40,188 bases of DNA, taken from the NCBI GenBank assembly GCA_017403125.1, contig JAFQOR010000011.1:1-40188 (forward strand), in the 5' to 3' direction. The stretch is from Alistipes sp. GTDB lineage: Bacteria > Bacteroidota > Bacteroidia > Bacteroidales > Rikenellaceae. The notes below the pieces were generated by a model. That model was given only the letters and a program-made list of their open reading frames with translations, made no database searches and was not told where the DNA came from. This document shows, piece after piece, positions 7,647 to 16,318 of this stretch. The first letter of the stretch is position 1. Each line of letters starts with the position of its first letter. A program made the translations under genes and the position numbers.

Positions 7647-8708
7647 ATGAGAAACTACTCTTTTCTTAAAATTTTTTCGGCAGTAGCATTTCTAATTTTT
7701 GCCGGTTGGAGTTGTTGGGCGACAGCTCAATCGTTATTTTTAACCCTAGAAGATGGAACTATTCCAATATGGCTATTACTTTCGGGCGTTATTGGGTTAT
7801 TTGTCTTGACATCTTATTGTACGAAGCTGATAGTGGATAGTATTATCCTTAAATATTGTGAGCATCGTACTATGAAATTCGTTCTGGGTATGATAGGAAT
7901 GGCATTTACATGGCTGTTATTCAGTATGCCAACCAATACACATTACTTTATGTATAATAAGATTGCAAAGGATGCAGCAAAGAGTGAGCTATCATATATA
8001 CGTGATAATATCAATATTGAAGCAGACATTAGATGTATTGAGGTTGAGTGTATCGATGAATACAATAAAATTCGTCAAGATTATAATAGTGCCATGGTGA
8101 CACTAAAGACTGAGGTCGAAAAGGCTGGTGACCCAGGGTTTGGTGATAATGCAGAGCGTAAGTTAGGTGATGCTATCTCAATATTGTACCAAGTTGTGAG
8201 TGATGAAAAGAAGAGTGAGTTGATAGAAAATATAATTATTCTCTCGCAGGATTATAATTTGACAGTAAAGAGAGAAAGAAATAATTTCTTTGATAGATGC
8301 GATAATATCCTCAAACCTTATATAGAAGAATTAGAAGAGGTGTGTATGCGCAGATATTATGTAGCCAAGCAAGACAATGAGCAAAGGGCTGTAAATGCAA
8401 ATGAGATAATTGATGATTGTAAACAAGCACTTGCCGTTATAGATACAACGGAAAATATGGATGACATATTAAAGGAGGCTCGTCGTATAATTACAAATGC
8501 GTATAGTTTATCGCCAGAACTTGAAGCGAATTATATAGGTTATCCATTGAAACGAACAACAAATGTTGTTGAGGTCTGGAGTGACTTCTTTGGCGGAGTA
8601 TTCAAGGATAAAAATTATGGTTTGGGGTATTGGATTCTACTCTCCATAATCATTGATATTGCTGCCTTTGCGTTCTTTACATTAGCGTTGAGAGAGGAGG
8701 ATGAGTAA
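7647..8708 (+). CDS. Four-TM membrane protein with a large soluble loop, accessory system gene A
   Basis: The 353-residue protein has membrane helices at about 8-31, 39-68, 77-97 and 328-348. Between the third and fourth lies a soluble, largely helical domain of about 230 residues (98-327) rich in Glu, Asp, Lys and Ile, with coiled-coil character around 125-160 and 195-285 and five cysteines. Positive charges before helix 1 and between helices 2 and 3 (LKYCEHR) put the N-terminus inside and the big loop in the periplasm, and the C-terminus REEDE inside. I do not recognise the family. It is first in a four-gene AT-rich operon and ends 43 bp before the GTPase-like gene. A sensor or scaffold role is inferred from topology and neighbours only. 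The ATG at 7647 follows an A-rich leader. Confidence 0.8.
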   Translation: MRNYSFLKIFSAVAFLIFAGWSCWATAQSLFLTLEDGTIPIWLLLSGVIGLFVLTSYCTKLIVDSIILKYCEHRTMKFVLGMIGMAFTWLLFSMPTNTHYFMYNKIAKDAAKSELSYIRDNINIEADIRCIEVECIDEYNKIRQDYNSAMVTLKTEVEKAGDPGFGDNAERKLGDAISILYQVVSDEKKSELIENIIILSQDYNLTVKRERNNFFDRCDNILKPYIEELEEVCMRRYYVAKQDNEQRAVNANEIIDDCKQALAVIDTTENMDDILKEARRIITNAYSLSPELEANYIGYPLKRTTNVVEVWSDFFGGVFKDKNYGLGYWILLSIIIDIAAFAFFTLALREEDE

Positions 8709-8751
8709 CACATCGAGTTATGAAATATACTAACTTTAAAAAAATATAGTT

Positions 8752-9678
8752 ATGGCAATTTTTGATGTTGACAACGAATTGAACGAGCAGGATGTTCCTA
8801 TATCAAATTTATCAAATGATAATATGGTAGATTCCGAGGGAAGTATGGATATTCCGAAAGCGGAGGATGATAATGTATATGGATTGTCTGAAGCTGAAAA
8901 ATCGGATCCTACCTTGATACAAACTGTAATATCTGACAAGAAGACACCCATTGTCGTTTTGTTTGGACCTCCCGCGTGTGGTAAAACAATGTTGATGATT
9001 CGTATCGCGAGATATCTTAAACAACTTGGTTATGAGGTTAAACCTAAGGGCGATTTTAGACCACAGTATGACTCAAATTATGAGTCAATATGTAATAATT
9101 TTAACACACTTCTGAATTCAAATTTTGCCGCAGAATCAACTAATAGAATTAGTTTTATGCTTCTTGAAGTTCTTGATGAACATAAAAACCGTGTGTGCCA
9201 GATATTGGAGGCTCCAGGTGAGCATTATCACAATCCCAATAATCTCGGAAAGGGTTTTTTGCCCTATATTGAAAATATTATCAATAGCCCAAACAGGAAG
9301 ATTTGGGCTATCATGGCAGAATTAAATTGGAATAAAAATGTAACGGATTATATAGATAGAATTGCAGAGCTACGCAAAAGTATCGAGAAGAAGGATTCTA
9401 TACTTTTCATCTGCAATAAAGTAGACCTTACTCCATTTGTGCGTGGTAAGTGCGATGTGAACATCAAGCAGTTGAAACAAGATTTCTGCGATGAATATAT
9501 TGGGCTTTTTAATATGTTTACATACAGAACTCTTTTTGGGAAAAAACATGCATATAAGTTTGTCCCATTTCAAACGGGGTCATATACACGAAGTGGTAGT
9601 GGTAGAGTAGTATTTTCACAAGGAGATGATTATTACCCAAAAATGTTGTGGAATACGATAAGAAGTTTTGGAATATAA
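8752..9678 (+). CDS. GTPase-like P-loop protein (TRAFAC-type), accessory system gene B
   Basis: The 308-residue soluble protein opens with about 60 acidic, probably disordered residues. The G1/Walker A motif is GPPACGKT (72-79), preceded by the strand PIVVLF. A G3-like motif EAPGE lies at 153-157, where the usual first Asp of DxxG is Glu. G4 is NKVD (222-225) after the strand SILFI. These make it a GTP-binding P-loop protein; the xAPGE form resembles GTPases of predicted bacterial conflict systems (DO-GTPase or GTPase-associated systems as I recall the Aravind group's descriptions). No membrane helix or effector domain is present, so it probably works as a switch for the membrane proteins around it. 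It starts 43 bp after gene A and ends 16 bp before gene C. Confidence 0.85.
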   Translation: MAIFDVDNELNEQDVPISNLSNDNMVDSEGSMDIPKAEDDNVYGLSEAEKSDPTLIQTVISDKKTPIVVLFGPPACGKTMLMIRIARYLKQLGYEVKPKGDFRPQYDSNYESICNNFNTLLNSNFAAESTNRISFMLLEVLDEHKNRVCQILEAPGEHYHNPNNLGKGFLPYIENIINSPNRKIWAIMAELNWNKNVTDYIDRIAELRKSIEKKDSILFICNKVDLTPFVRGKCDVNIKQLKQDFCDEYIGLFNMFTYRTLFGKKHAYKFVPFQTGSYTRSGSGRVVFSQGDDYYPKMLWNTIRSFGI

Positions 9679-9694
9679 TTAATAATACGTAAAT

Positions 9695-10804
9695 ATGTCG
9701 AATAAAATAGAATGTCATGTCTTTTTACATGGTGTCCCAGATGGTCATGACTGGTGTGGTACAGATAATAAGAATGATTTATACGTAGATAACTTATATG
9801 GAGGCATATCAAAAGATATGTCTGCATATATGATTGTTGAGATGTGTAATAATTATTCTTATTACACACTGGTTAGATCAAAGGGTTATACAGACTTTAC
9901 GGGTCGTTCAGGCTCATTCTTCGGCATAACTATGCGTGTAAAACAGCATTGTTATCTTGTCCAAAGTGATATTTATAATGTATTTTCTGATATATACAAT
10001 ACACTAATACTGAATAATATAATATCCCCTAATAAAAGTGGTGGACAGTATTTGGTTAGAAGTTTTCAAAGCAACCCCGATATTATAAAGAAGGTTTGTA
10101 AGAAGATAGATGATGCCTTAAACATAAACTACTTTATCCCAGTACAGGTGGGTAAAAAGTTACACGAACAACCTAATATTGTAAGATGTAGTATTGAAGA
10201 TGCGGATAAGGTATCATTATGCCAGCAAATACAGCGTGGTGCAAAAATACTAATCAGCGAGGAATTGCCATCGTTAGATCAGCGAATTCAAGAATCCGTA
10301 GGCTATATAAAGACTGTTAACGAGTCTCTAAAAATGCAGCAGGATGAGAATAAGTCTCTTCAAGAGTTGTACAATGAACAGAAAGAGTCCATAACAAAGC
10401 TGCAAAAATCCTACGATGACAATGTTAAAATTCTTGAAGACAAGATAAAATCTTTAGATGCAGAGTTAGCAAAGAAACAAAGCGAATTGGATTTGTATGC
10501 TGATAACGTAAAGTTATTAAATGAGTTTAAGCATATCATATCTGCATACAATAGAGCGAAAACTAATGATGTTGCAGTAGGAGAAACTAAAAATATTTCC
10601 AATCCTCCTGGCAAAGATATGTGGAGCAGACTAAATATTAAGTTGGTACTTGTTATAGGGTTTATTATCATTATCCTTGTCAGCTACCTAACTACACAAT
10701 GTTCAAATCAAGAGCCACAGAGTAATGTAAGTGGCAAAAGCGCCATGACATCGAAAGAAGGTTATGGTATAAGGGATATAAATATGTCCAAAGGTAATGA
10801 TTAA
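9695..10804 (+). CDS. Coiled-coil, C-terminally membrane-anchored protein, accessory system gene C
   Basis: The 369-residue protein has three parts. Residues 1-150 are a globular domain with HVFLHGVPDG near the start, then YYTLVRS, TGRSGSFFGITMRV (69-82) and a helix ending in NNII (107-110). Residues about 191-285 form a long coiled coil. Residues 315-333 (KLVLVIGFIIIILVSYL) form one membrane helix, followed by a short polar tail. There is no signal peptide, so the N-domain and coil should be cytoplasmic. The N-domain appears to be shared with gene D and recalls the GAP1-N type domain of GTPase-associated systems, from memory. It follows the GTPase gene by 16 bp and is probably translated with it. 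The exact function is unknown. Confidence 0.82.
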   Translation: MSNKIECHVFLHGVPDGHDWCGTDNKNDLYVDNLYGGISKDMSAYMIVEMCNNYSYYTLVRSKGYTDFTGRSGSFFGITMRVKQHCYLVQSDIYNVFSDIYNTLILNNIISPNKSGGQYLVRSFQSNPDIIKKVCKKIDDALNINYFIPVQVGKKLHEQPNIVRCSIEDADKVSLCQQIQRGAKILISEELPSLDQRIQESVGYIKTVNESLKMQQDENKSLQELYNEQKESITKLQKSYDDNVKILEDKIKSLDAELAKKQSELDLYADNVKLLNEFKHIISAYNRAKTNDVAVGETKNISNPPGKDMWSRLNIKLVLVIGFIIIILVSYLTTQCSNQEPQSNVSGKSAMTSKEGYGIRDINMSKGND

Positions 10805-10814
10805 CTCTATAGCG

Positions 10815-10852
10815 GAGCCTGTCAAGCAGAACATGTTAGATAGGCTCTCTTT
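10815..10852 (+). terminator. Weak hairpin (attenuator?) between genes C and D
   Basis: GAGCCTGTC (10815-10823) can pair with GATAGGCTC (10839-10847), 9 bp with one G-U pair, followed by TCTTTG. The T run is poor, so partial termination or RNA processing is as likely as a full stop. Confidence 0.4.
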
Positions 10853-10899
10853 GTATATTGCAGTTCTTTTGTTGAGATATTAATAGAGATGATAATAGT

Positions 10900-11751
10900 A
10901 TGAATTGTACTATTTATATATGGGGGAATCCTAATGACAAGTATTCGCAGGTCCCTAATGATTATGTGCGTGGCATATTTGAAAAACTCGCAGCTAAACG
11001 TTGTGATGACTGTCCGAATATGATGATGATACATAGAGACAATAACTCGATGTATTATATAGGTATGTTACAGATTGATACTCAGCATTATTTAGGTATT
11101 ACTATTTTAATGAGTAATGTAATTATATATGATGTTGACACGATGTTTAAGTTAATGAAATGGACATTTGAGGAGTTGGCGAAACAAAATATAATACTAT
11201 GCTATGACCGAAAAGGGCAGATTATAATTTTTCGCTCACATATAGATGATTTGACTAGACATAACGAAGAGTTGGATACTGCCATAGAAATAGTTGAGCG
11301 AATGTTCTCTGATATTGATGAATTATGTAAACCGTTACCTCCGTTAGACTATTCTCGGTCCAATACAGAATTTACAACAATATTTGCTACGACCACACCT
11401 GCAAATGAAGAAGTAATTAAGTCATATACTACTATTTATGTTATAAGTGATGTTAAGCAGGGAAAGGTGCAGCGAGCATTTTCAATAGCTTCGACAATTT
11501 ACATTGATTTCAAAGATTGTGTTAATGTTTCGGTTCGTTGGGTAAGTAGCTCGAAAGATACATTCGCTAGCTTATCAGTATTTCGGAAGTTGATGGCCAT
11601 GCTGCTTTTAATTACTTTAATCACACCATTTGCAATACTTTGGGATTTACTTGTTATACTATTGTTTATGGTCGTTGTATGCATCGTTTGGGGTTTAGTA
11701 GCTGCAGTCGGTGCAGGTGTGATATGGGCGTGTTTTGAGGTATTAAAGTAA
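10900..11751 (+). CDS. Membrane protein with N-domain like gene C, accessory system gene D
   Basis: The 283-residue protein begins CTIYIWGNPND, like the CHVFLHGVPDG of gene C, and continues with YYIGML, HYLGITILM (63-71) and QNIIL (96-100). These line up with YYTLVR, FFGITMRV and NNII of gene C in the same order and spacing. Residues 105-225 are a mixed region without a recognised motif. The C-terminus has two long hydrophobic stretches (about 229-249 and 250-279), probably a membrane hairpin, and no coiled coil. It is separated from gene C by 95 bp that include a hairpin, so its dose may differ. Codon use is AT-rich like A to C. The function is unknown; a second membrane partner of the GTPase is my inference. 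Confidence 0.78.
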   Translation: MNCTIYIWGNPNDKYSQVPNDYVRGIFEKLAAKRCDDCPNMMMIHRDNNSMYYIGMLQIDTQHYLGITILMSNVIIYDVDTMFKLMKWTFEELAKQNIILCYDRKGQIIIFRSHIDDLTRHNEELDTAIEIVERMFSDIDELCKPLPPLDYSRSNTEFTTIFATTTPANEEVIKSYTTIYVISDVKQGKVQRAFSIASTIYIDFKDCVNVSVRWVSSSKDTFASLSVFRKLMAMLLLITLITPFAILWDLLVILLFMVVVCIVWGLVAAVGAGVIWACFEVLK

Positions 11752-11859
11752 AAAGCGATAACAGAACAAGGATGATAATAATACAACATCCCTAATATCA
11801 GCCGATGTAAAAGTAATGCTATAAATGCCCATCTGTATATCATTAGCCCTATATGCGGA

Positions 11860-11884
11860 GGGAGCAACAAAAATGTTGCCCCCC
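11860..11884. terminator. Possible terminator between convergent genes
   Basis: GCAACA (11864-11869) pairs with TGTTGC (11874-11879) across an AAAA loop, and GGG can pair with CCC outside one mismatch. There is no T run. It lies between gene D and the acyl-CoA synthetase gene, which converge. Confidence 0.35.
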
Positions 11885-11919
11885 CTTGCTCATTATATCT
11901 ATGTTATATATTTAGTCCT

Positions 11920-13833
11920 CTACCCGAGTAGCTTGCGCATGGCCTCGATGTTGCGGCTATTCTCCGTCGCCTTGCCCTCGGGGGTATAGGCGTGGGATAT
12001 GGCATCGGCAAAGTGCTTCTCGACCTTGTTGCGCACAACCTTCATGGTGCTGTTTACCAAGCCGTTCTGCTCGGTGAAAGGCTCGTCGGCAATGGCGATG
12101 ACGGCGGGAACCCATCTGTCGGGGAACTCGTCGCTATATGCGCCTCCCGAACGATACTTTGCTACCTCCTGTGCTACAAGGCGTACACCCTCCTTCGAGC
12201 GCTCCTCGCCCTTTATGCCACGTTCGTCGAGCACGCGGTTAAGATTCTCCTTCGATGCCACGACCAGAGCTATGGTGTAGGGGTTCTGGTTGTTGTAAAT
12301 CATGATTTGGTCGATGAGTGGCGACTTATCGACCATCGCCTCCTCCATGCCTTCGGGGCTATACTTCTCGCCGTCGGATGATATCAGAAGGCTCTTGAAG
12401 CGTCCGAGAACGTAGAGGAAGTTATCCTTCGACATATATCCCATATCGCCCGTATAGAGCCAGCCATCGCGTACGGTATCGGCTGTCGATTCCGGATTCT
12501 TCCAGTATCCTGCCATGACATTCTCGCCGCGGATAACAATCTCGCCCTTCTCGCCTGTGGGGAGCTCTCTGCCCTCCTCGTCCATGATGCGTATGTCGAG
12601 CGGCTGCACCAATCTGCCCGACGAGCCAAAGCGGTGGTTGCCCTTCGAAGGGGCATTGGTCGAGATTACGGGAGTGGCCTCCGAGAGACCATAGCCTTGG
12701 AACATGGGGATGCCTATGGCGTAGAAGAAGCGCTGTAACTCGCTGTCGAGTAGTGCACCACCACCGATGAAGAACTGCAATTCGCCACCAAACGCTACGC
12801 GCACCTTGCTGTAAATAATCTTGTCGAAGAGTGCTACGGTGGGTTTGAGCAGCATGCGCCAGCCCTTACCCTTCGAAAAGCCATCGGCCTGATAGGCGTA
12901 TGAGGTCTTCAATGCCAAGTGGAACATGCGCTCGGTCATCTTGCCCTTCTTGCGTATGGTCGTCTCGATGCTCTTGCGGAAGTTTTTTGCCAAGGCGGGT
13001 ACCGAGAGCAGGAAGTGGGGACGTACCTCGCGAATGTTGAGAGGAATGTTTTTCAGCGTCTCCATGGGTGTGCGTCCGACCTCGGTTGTTGCTACCGAAG
13101 CTCCACAAGCAATCATGATGTAGAAGCCTACAACATGAGCAAAGCAGTGGTCCAGCGGCAGAATGATGAGCGTTCGCCATGTTGAAGGAATGGATACTAC
13201 CGACAGTGCTTGCTCGACGTTTGCCGTGTAGTTGCGGTGTGTGAGTACAACACCCTTGGGGTCGGCAGTTGTTCCCGATGTGTAGGTGATGGTTGCCAAG
13301 TCGTCGTTTTTCAGCGAGCGACCTATTGCCAAGAACTCCTCGCGGTGCTCCTTCAAGAACTGCTCACCACGCTCAACGACGCTCTGCAACGTCATCTCGC
13401 CCTCTTTTAATCCACTCTCATCCTCGCCCCATACGATGATGTGCTGCAAGTCCGATAGCTCGCCTGCGATACGGCGTATCTTTGGAAGCTGATACTTCGA
13501 TACAAAGATAACCTTGACGTCTGCATGACGCAGACGGAATAGCAGGTCGTTAGCCTCCTCCAATTTTATCGATAGGGGCACGCTCACGGCGCCGGCATAG
13601 AGCAGTCCGAGCTCCGAGATAATCCAGTTGTTGCAACCCTCGGCAAGTATCGACACTCTGTCGCCCTCTGCAACGCCTATGGCGCGAAGACCTGCGCCTA
13701 TGTTGAGCGCTTGGTTATAGGTCTCGGCATAGGTCGTAGGCTCGAACTTGCCGTTGTGCTTCTCCAACAAGAACTCCTTGTTGGCATATTTGGCTACCGA
13801 CTCTTCAAAAAGGTCAATAATAGTTCTCTTCAT
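11920..13833 (-). CDS. Long-chain fatty acid--CoA ligase (AMP-binding)
   Basis: The 637-residue protein belongs to the adenylate-forming family that activates long-chain fatty acids to acyl-CoA through an acyl-AMP intermediate. Visible motifs are YTSGTTADPKG (184-194, ATP-binding loop), YGLSEATP (381-388), YTGDMG (460-465) and the hinge region LGRFKSLLISSDGEKYSP (476-493) with the lysine-containing end of the core. The size matches FadD15-like bacterial enzymes. The frame is open upstream to 13974, but those residues are basic and without family features; the ATG at 13833 gives MKRTIIDLFEESV, the normal N-terminus. It lies 67 bp downstream of dapD on the same strand. Confidence 0.92.
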   Translation of the reverse strand: MKRTIIDLFEESVAKYANKEFLLEKHNGKFEPTTYAETYNQALNIGAGLRAIGVAEGDRVSILAEGCNNWIISELGLLYAGAVSVPLSIKLEEANDLLFRLRHADVKVIFVSKYQLPKIRRIAGELSDLQHIIVWGEDESGLKEGEMTLQSVVERGEQFLKEHREEFLAIGRSLKNDDLATITYTSGTTADPKGVVLTHRNYTANVEQALSVVSIPSTWRTLIILPLDHCFAHVVGFYIMIACGASVATTEVGRTPMETLKNIPLNIREVRPHFLLSVPALAKNFRKSIETTIRKKGKMTERMFHLALKTSYAYQADGFSKGKGWRMLLKPTVALFDKIIYSKVRVAFGGELQFFIGGGALLDSELQRFFYAIGIPMFQGYGLSEATPVISTNAPSKGNHRFGSSGRLVQPLDIRIMDEEGRELPTGEKGEIVIRGENVMAGYWKNPESTADTVRDGWLYTGDMGYMSKDNFLYVLGRFKSLLISSDGEKYSPEGMEEAMVDKSPLIDQIMIYNNQNPYTIALVVASKENLNRVLDERGIKGEERSKEGVRLVAQEVAKYRSGGAYSDEFPDRWVPAVIAIADEPFTEQNGLVNSTMKVVRNKVEKHFADAISHAYTPEGKATENSRNIEAMRKLLG

Positions 13834-13900
13834 GTGTATTGTTTTTGGGAATGGTCTAAAAATTAGTGGGCAAGTTGTTGGTTGCCCTGTTGCGGAAGTG

Positions 13901-14725
13901 TTACGATATTGCGAAGTCGCGCAGTGCGTCGTTGAGTGATGTCTTCTTGTCGGTAGATTCCTTGCGATGACCAATTATTAGTGCGCACTGCACACCGTAA
14001 TCGCCCGCAGGGAAGTGCTTGGTGTAGGTGCCCGATATAACTACCGAGCGAGGTGGCACATAACCCTTGTACTCTTTGGGTTCCGGGCCTGTTACGTCGA
14101 TGATATGCGTCGAACCCGTGATAACCGTATTTGAGCCTAATACTGCTTCGCGGCATATATGTGCGCCTTCAACCACAATCGAACGTGAGCCTATGAAGCA
14201 GTTATCCTCGATGATGACGGGCGATGCCTGCACGGGCTCCAACACGCCACCAATGCCTACGCCACCACTCAAATGTACGTTCTTGCCAATCTGTGCGCAT
14301 GAACCTACCGTAGCCCACGTATCTACCATTGTGCCACTATCGACATAGGCTCCAATATTTACGTACGAGGGCATGAGTATTGCTCCCGGAGCTATGTATG
14401 CACCATAGCGAGCTATGGCGTGGGGCACAACTCTTACCCCCAACTCCTCGTAGCCGTGTTTCAGCTCCATCTTGTCGTACCACTCCAACTCGCCCGCCTG
14501 CATGGTGCGCATGGGTTGTATGGGGAAGTACATGATAATAGCCTTCTTCACCCACTCGTTTACCTGCCAGAGGCTCTTTTCGGTGTCGATAGGCTCGGCG
14601 CAACGCAACGCGCCCTTATCCACAGCCTCCACAACGCGACGTATAACCTCGCGCACCTCCTCGCGCTGCAACTCTTCGCGGTTGAGCCACGCGCTCTCGA
14701 TAACTATCTTTTCGTTCTCAAACAT
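13901..14725 (-). CDS. dapD: Tetrahydrodipicolinate N-succinyltransferase
   Basis: The 274-residue enzyme transfers succinyl from succinyl-CoA to tetrahydrodipicolinate in the succinylase branch of diaminopimelate and lysine synthesis, feeding peptidoglycan. The N-terminal helical domain holds WYDKMELKHGYEELGVRVVP. The middle is a left-handed beta helix of hexapeptide repeats (VNIGAYVDSGTMVDTWATVG, then SCAQIGKNVHLSGGVGIGGV). The length equals that of the family (about 274). It sits between rlmD (61 bp) and the acyl-CoA ligase gene (67 bp), all on the minus strand, with no metabolic link apparent to either. Confidence 0.95.
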   Translation of the reverse strand: MFENEKIVIESAWLNREELQREEVREVIRRVVEAVDKGALRCAEPIDTEKSLWQVNEWVKKAIIMYFPIQPMRTMQAGELEWYDKMELKHGYEELGVRVVPHAIARYGAYIAPGAILMPSYVNIGAYVDSGTMVDTWATVGSCAQIGKNVHLSGGVGIGGVLEPVQASPVIIEDNCFIGSRSIVVEGAHICREAVLGSNTVITGSTHIIDVTGPEPKEYKGYVPPRSVVISGTYTKHFPAGDYGVQCALIIGHRKESTDKKTSLNDALRDFAIS

Positions 14726-14786
14726 CTTCTATATATATTGTTTATTTCGTTTCTGTCAATCATCTACATCCCGCACAGCCAGATGT

Positions 14787-16199
14787 CTAATGGCGTTTGC
14801 GTAGCTTCACTACGTTCTCTACATGGTGGGTATGCGGGAACATATCTACGGGCTGCACTGCCAAAATCTCGTACATGTCGTCGAGCAACGCTAAGTCGCG
14901 CGCCTGCGTCGAGGGGTTGCAGCTGACATATACCATGCGCTTGGGTGCGGCACGCTTTATGACATCGAGGACACGCTCATCGACACCTGCGCGAGGCGGG
15001 TCAAGGATGATGACGTCGGGGCGGCCGTTGCGCTTGACAAACTCGTCGCTCAAAACATCTTTCATGTCACCTGCATAGAATACCGTATTATCGATGCCAT
15101 TTATTGCGGAGTTGATGCGGGCATCCTCAATAGCCTCGGGCACATACTCAACGCCTACGACCTTCGCTGCGCTACGTGCACAGAAGTTGGCTATGGTGCC
15201 CGTACCCGTGTATAGGTCGTAGAGAGTGTCATCTGCCTGAATCTCGGCAAAGTCGCGTGTAACCTTATAGAGCTCGTATGCCTGTTCCGAATTTGTTTGG
15301 TAGAATGACTTGGGTCCCACCTTGAACTTCAAGCCCTCCATCTCCTCGATGATATGGTCCTTGCCGGCATAGCAGTGTGGTTTGCGGTCGCCCAACGAGT
15401 CGTTCCACTTGTCATTAACCATGTAAATGAGTGATGTAATCTCCTTAAACTCGGTTTTGAGGTACTCCATGAGTGCCGTTATGCGCTCCTTGTCATCCTC
15501 GTTGAATACGACGATAACCATGATTTCGCCTGTCGAGGCTGTGCGTATGACCATCGTGCGCATCAAACCCTCGTGTGCACGGGCGTTGTGGAACGTGTAG
15601 CCATGCTCGATACAGAAGCTCTTCGTGGCTAATCTGATGCGGTTCGATATATCTACTTGCAGGTGGCAGCGGTTGATGTCGAGCACCTTATCGAAGCATC
15701 CCGGGATGTGGAAACCCACGGCAGGCGTAGCCTCAATAGCATCGCCTGCGGCAATCTCCTCGTAGGTAAGCCACCTCTTGTCGGCAAACGTAAACTCCAA
15801 CTTGTTGCGGTACTCGCGCGTATGTTTCGAGCCAAGGCAGGGGCGTACCTCGGGCAGGGTGAGGTGTCCGATACGCACCAATTGGTCTTCAACCTGCTTG
15901 GTCTTCTGTTTCAATTGCTCCTCGTATGGCAGATTCTGCCACTTGCAGCCACCGCATATACCAAAGTGTTCGCAGAAGTGCTCCACACGCAGTGGCGACT
16001 GCTTCACGAAGCGCACAACAACGCCCTCCATATAGCGACGATGATGCTTGCGTATCTGCACATCGACAACGTCGCCGGGGACAGTCATCGGCACAAAGAC
16101 CACCTGGTTGTCGTGTTTGCCCATAGCCTTACCCTCGGCTGCGAGAGTGGTTATCTCCAACCCCTCGATTAAGGGGTAATCCTTTCTTCTCTTTCCCAT
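14787..16199 (-). CDS. rlmD: 23S rRNA (uracil-5-)-methyltransferase, RlmD/RumA type
   Basis: The 470-residue SAM-dependent enzyme methylates C5 of a uracil in 23S rRNA (U1939 in E. coli numbering for RlmD). The N-terminal TRAM domain covers about 1-65. A cysteine cluster CEHFGICGGC (about 77-86), with a later Cys, fits the [4Fe-4S] site. The methyltransferase core has LYTGTGTIANFCA (SAM loop), the DPPRAGVD motif and the catalytic cysteine in VYVSCNPSTQARD near the C-terminus. The frame starts at a TTG at 16205, but ATG 16199 (MGKRRKDYPL) is preferred. TrmFO and RlmCD relatives share the fold, so the exact target uridine is inferred. Confidence 0.92.
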   Translation of the reverse strand: MGKRRKDYPLIEGLEITTLAAEGKAMGKHDNQVVFVPMTVPGDVVDVQIRKHHRRYMEGVVVRFVKQSPLRVEHFCEHFGICGGCKWQNLPYEEQLKQKTKQVEDQLVRIGHLTLPEVRPCLGSKHTREYRNKLEFTFADKRWLTYEEIAAGDAIEATPAVGFHIPGCFDKVLDINRCHLQVDISNRIRLATKSFCIEHGYTFHNARAHEGLMRTMVIRTASTGEIMVIVVFNEDDKERITALMEYLKTEFKEITSLIYMVNDKWNDSLGDRKPHCYAGKDHIIEEMEGLKFKVGPKSFYQTNSEQAYELYKVTRDFAEIQADDTLYDLYTGTGTIANFCARSAAKVVGVEYVPEAIEDARINSAINGIDNTVFYAGDMKDVLSDEFVKRNGRPDVIILDPPRAGVDERVLDVIKRAAPKRMVYVSCNPSTQARDLALLDDMYEILAVQPVDMFPHTHHVENVVKLRKRH

Positions 16200-16318
16200 T
16201 TGCAAACTTTAAGGAGTAAAAAGTTAAATATTCGCAGGATGTTTGTGTTTCGGTCATCTTGTACCTATGTCAGAGTCAGCCCAAAATCGCTACACTCCGA
16301 TTTGCCAATCCCATCTAA

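Noticed and set aside
7647-11751. Type VI secretion, dynamin-like or toxin-antitoxin identity for the four-gene block
   Set aside because: No T6SS component, no dynamin stalk and no small toxin gene are visible. The GTPase alone does not support these identities.
13834-13974. N-terminal extension of the acyl-CoA ligase
   Set aside because: The 47 residues show no family similarity, and the ATG at 13833 gives the normal N-terminus.
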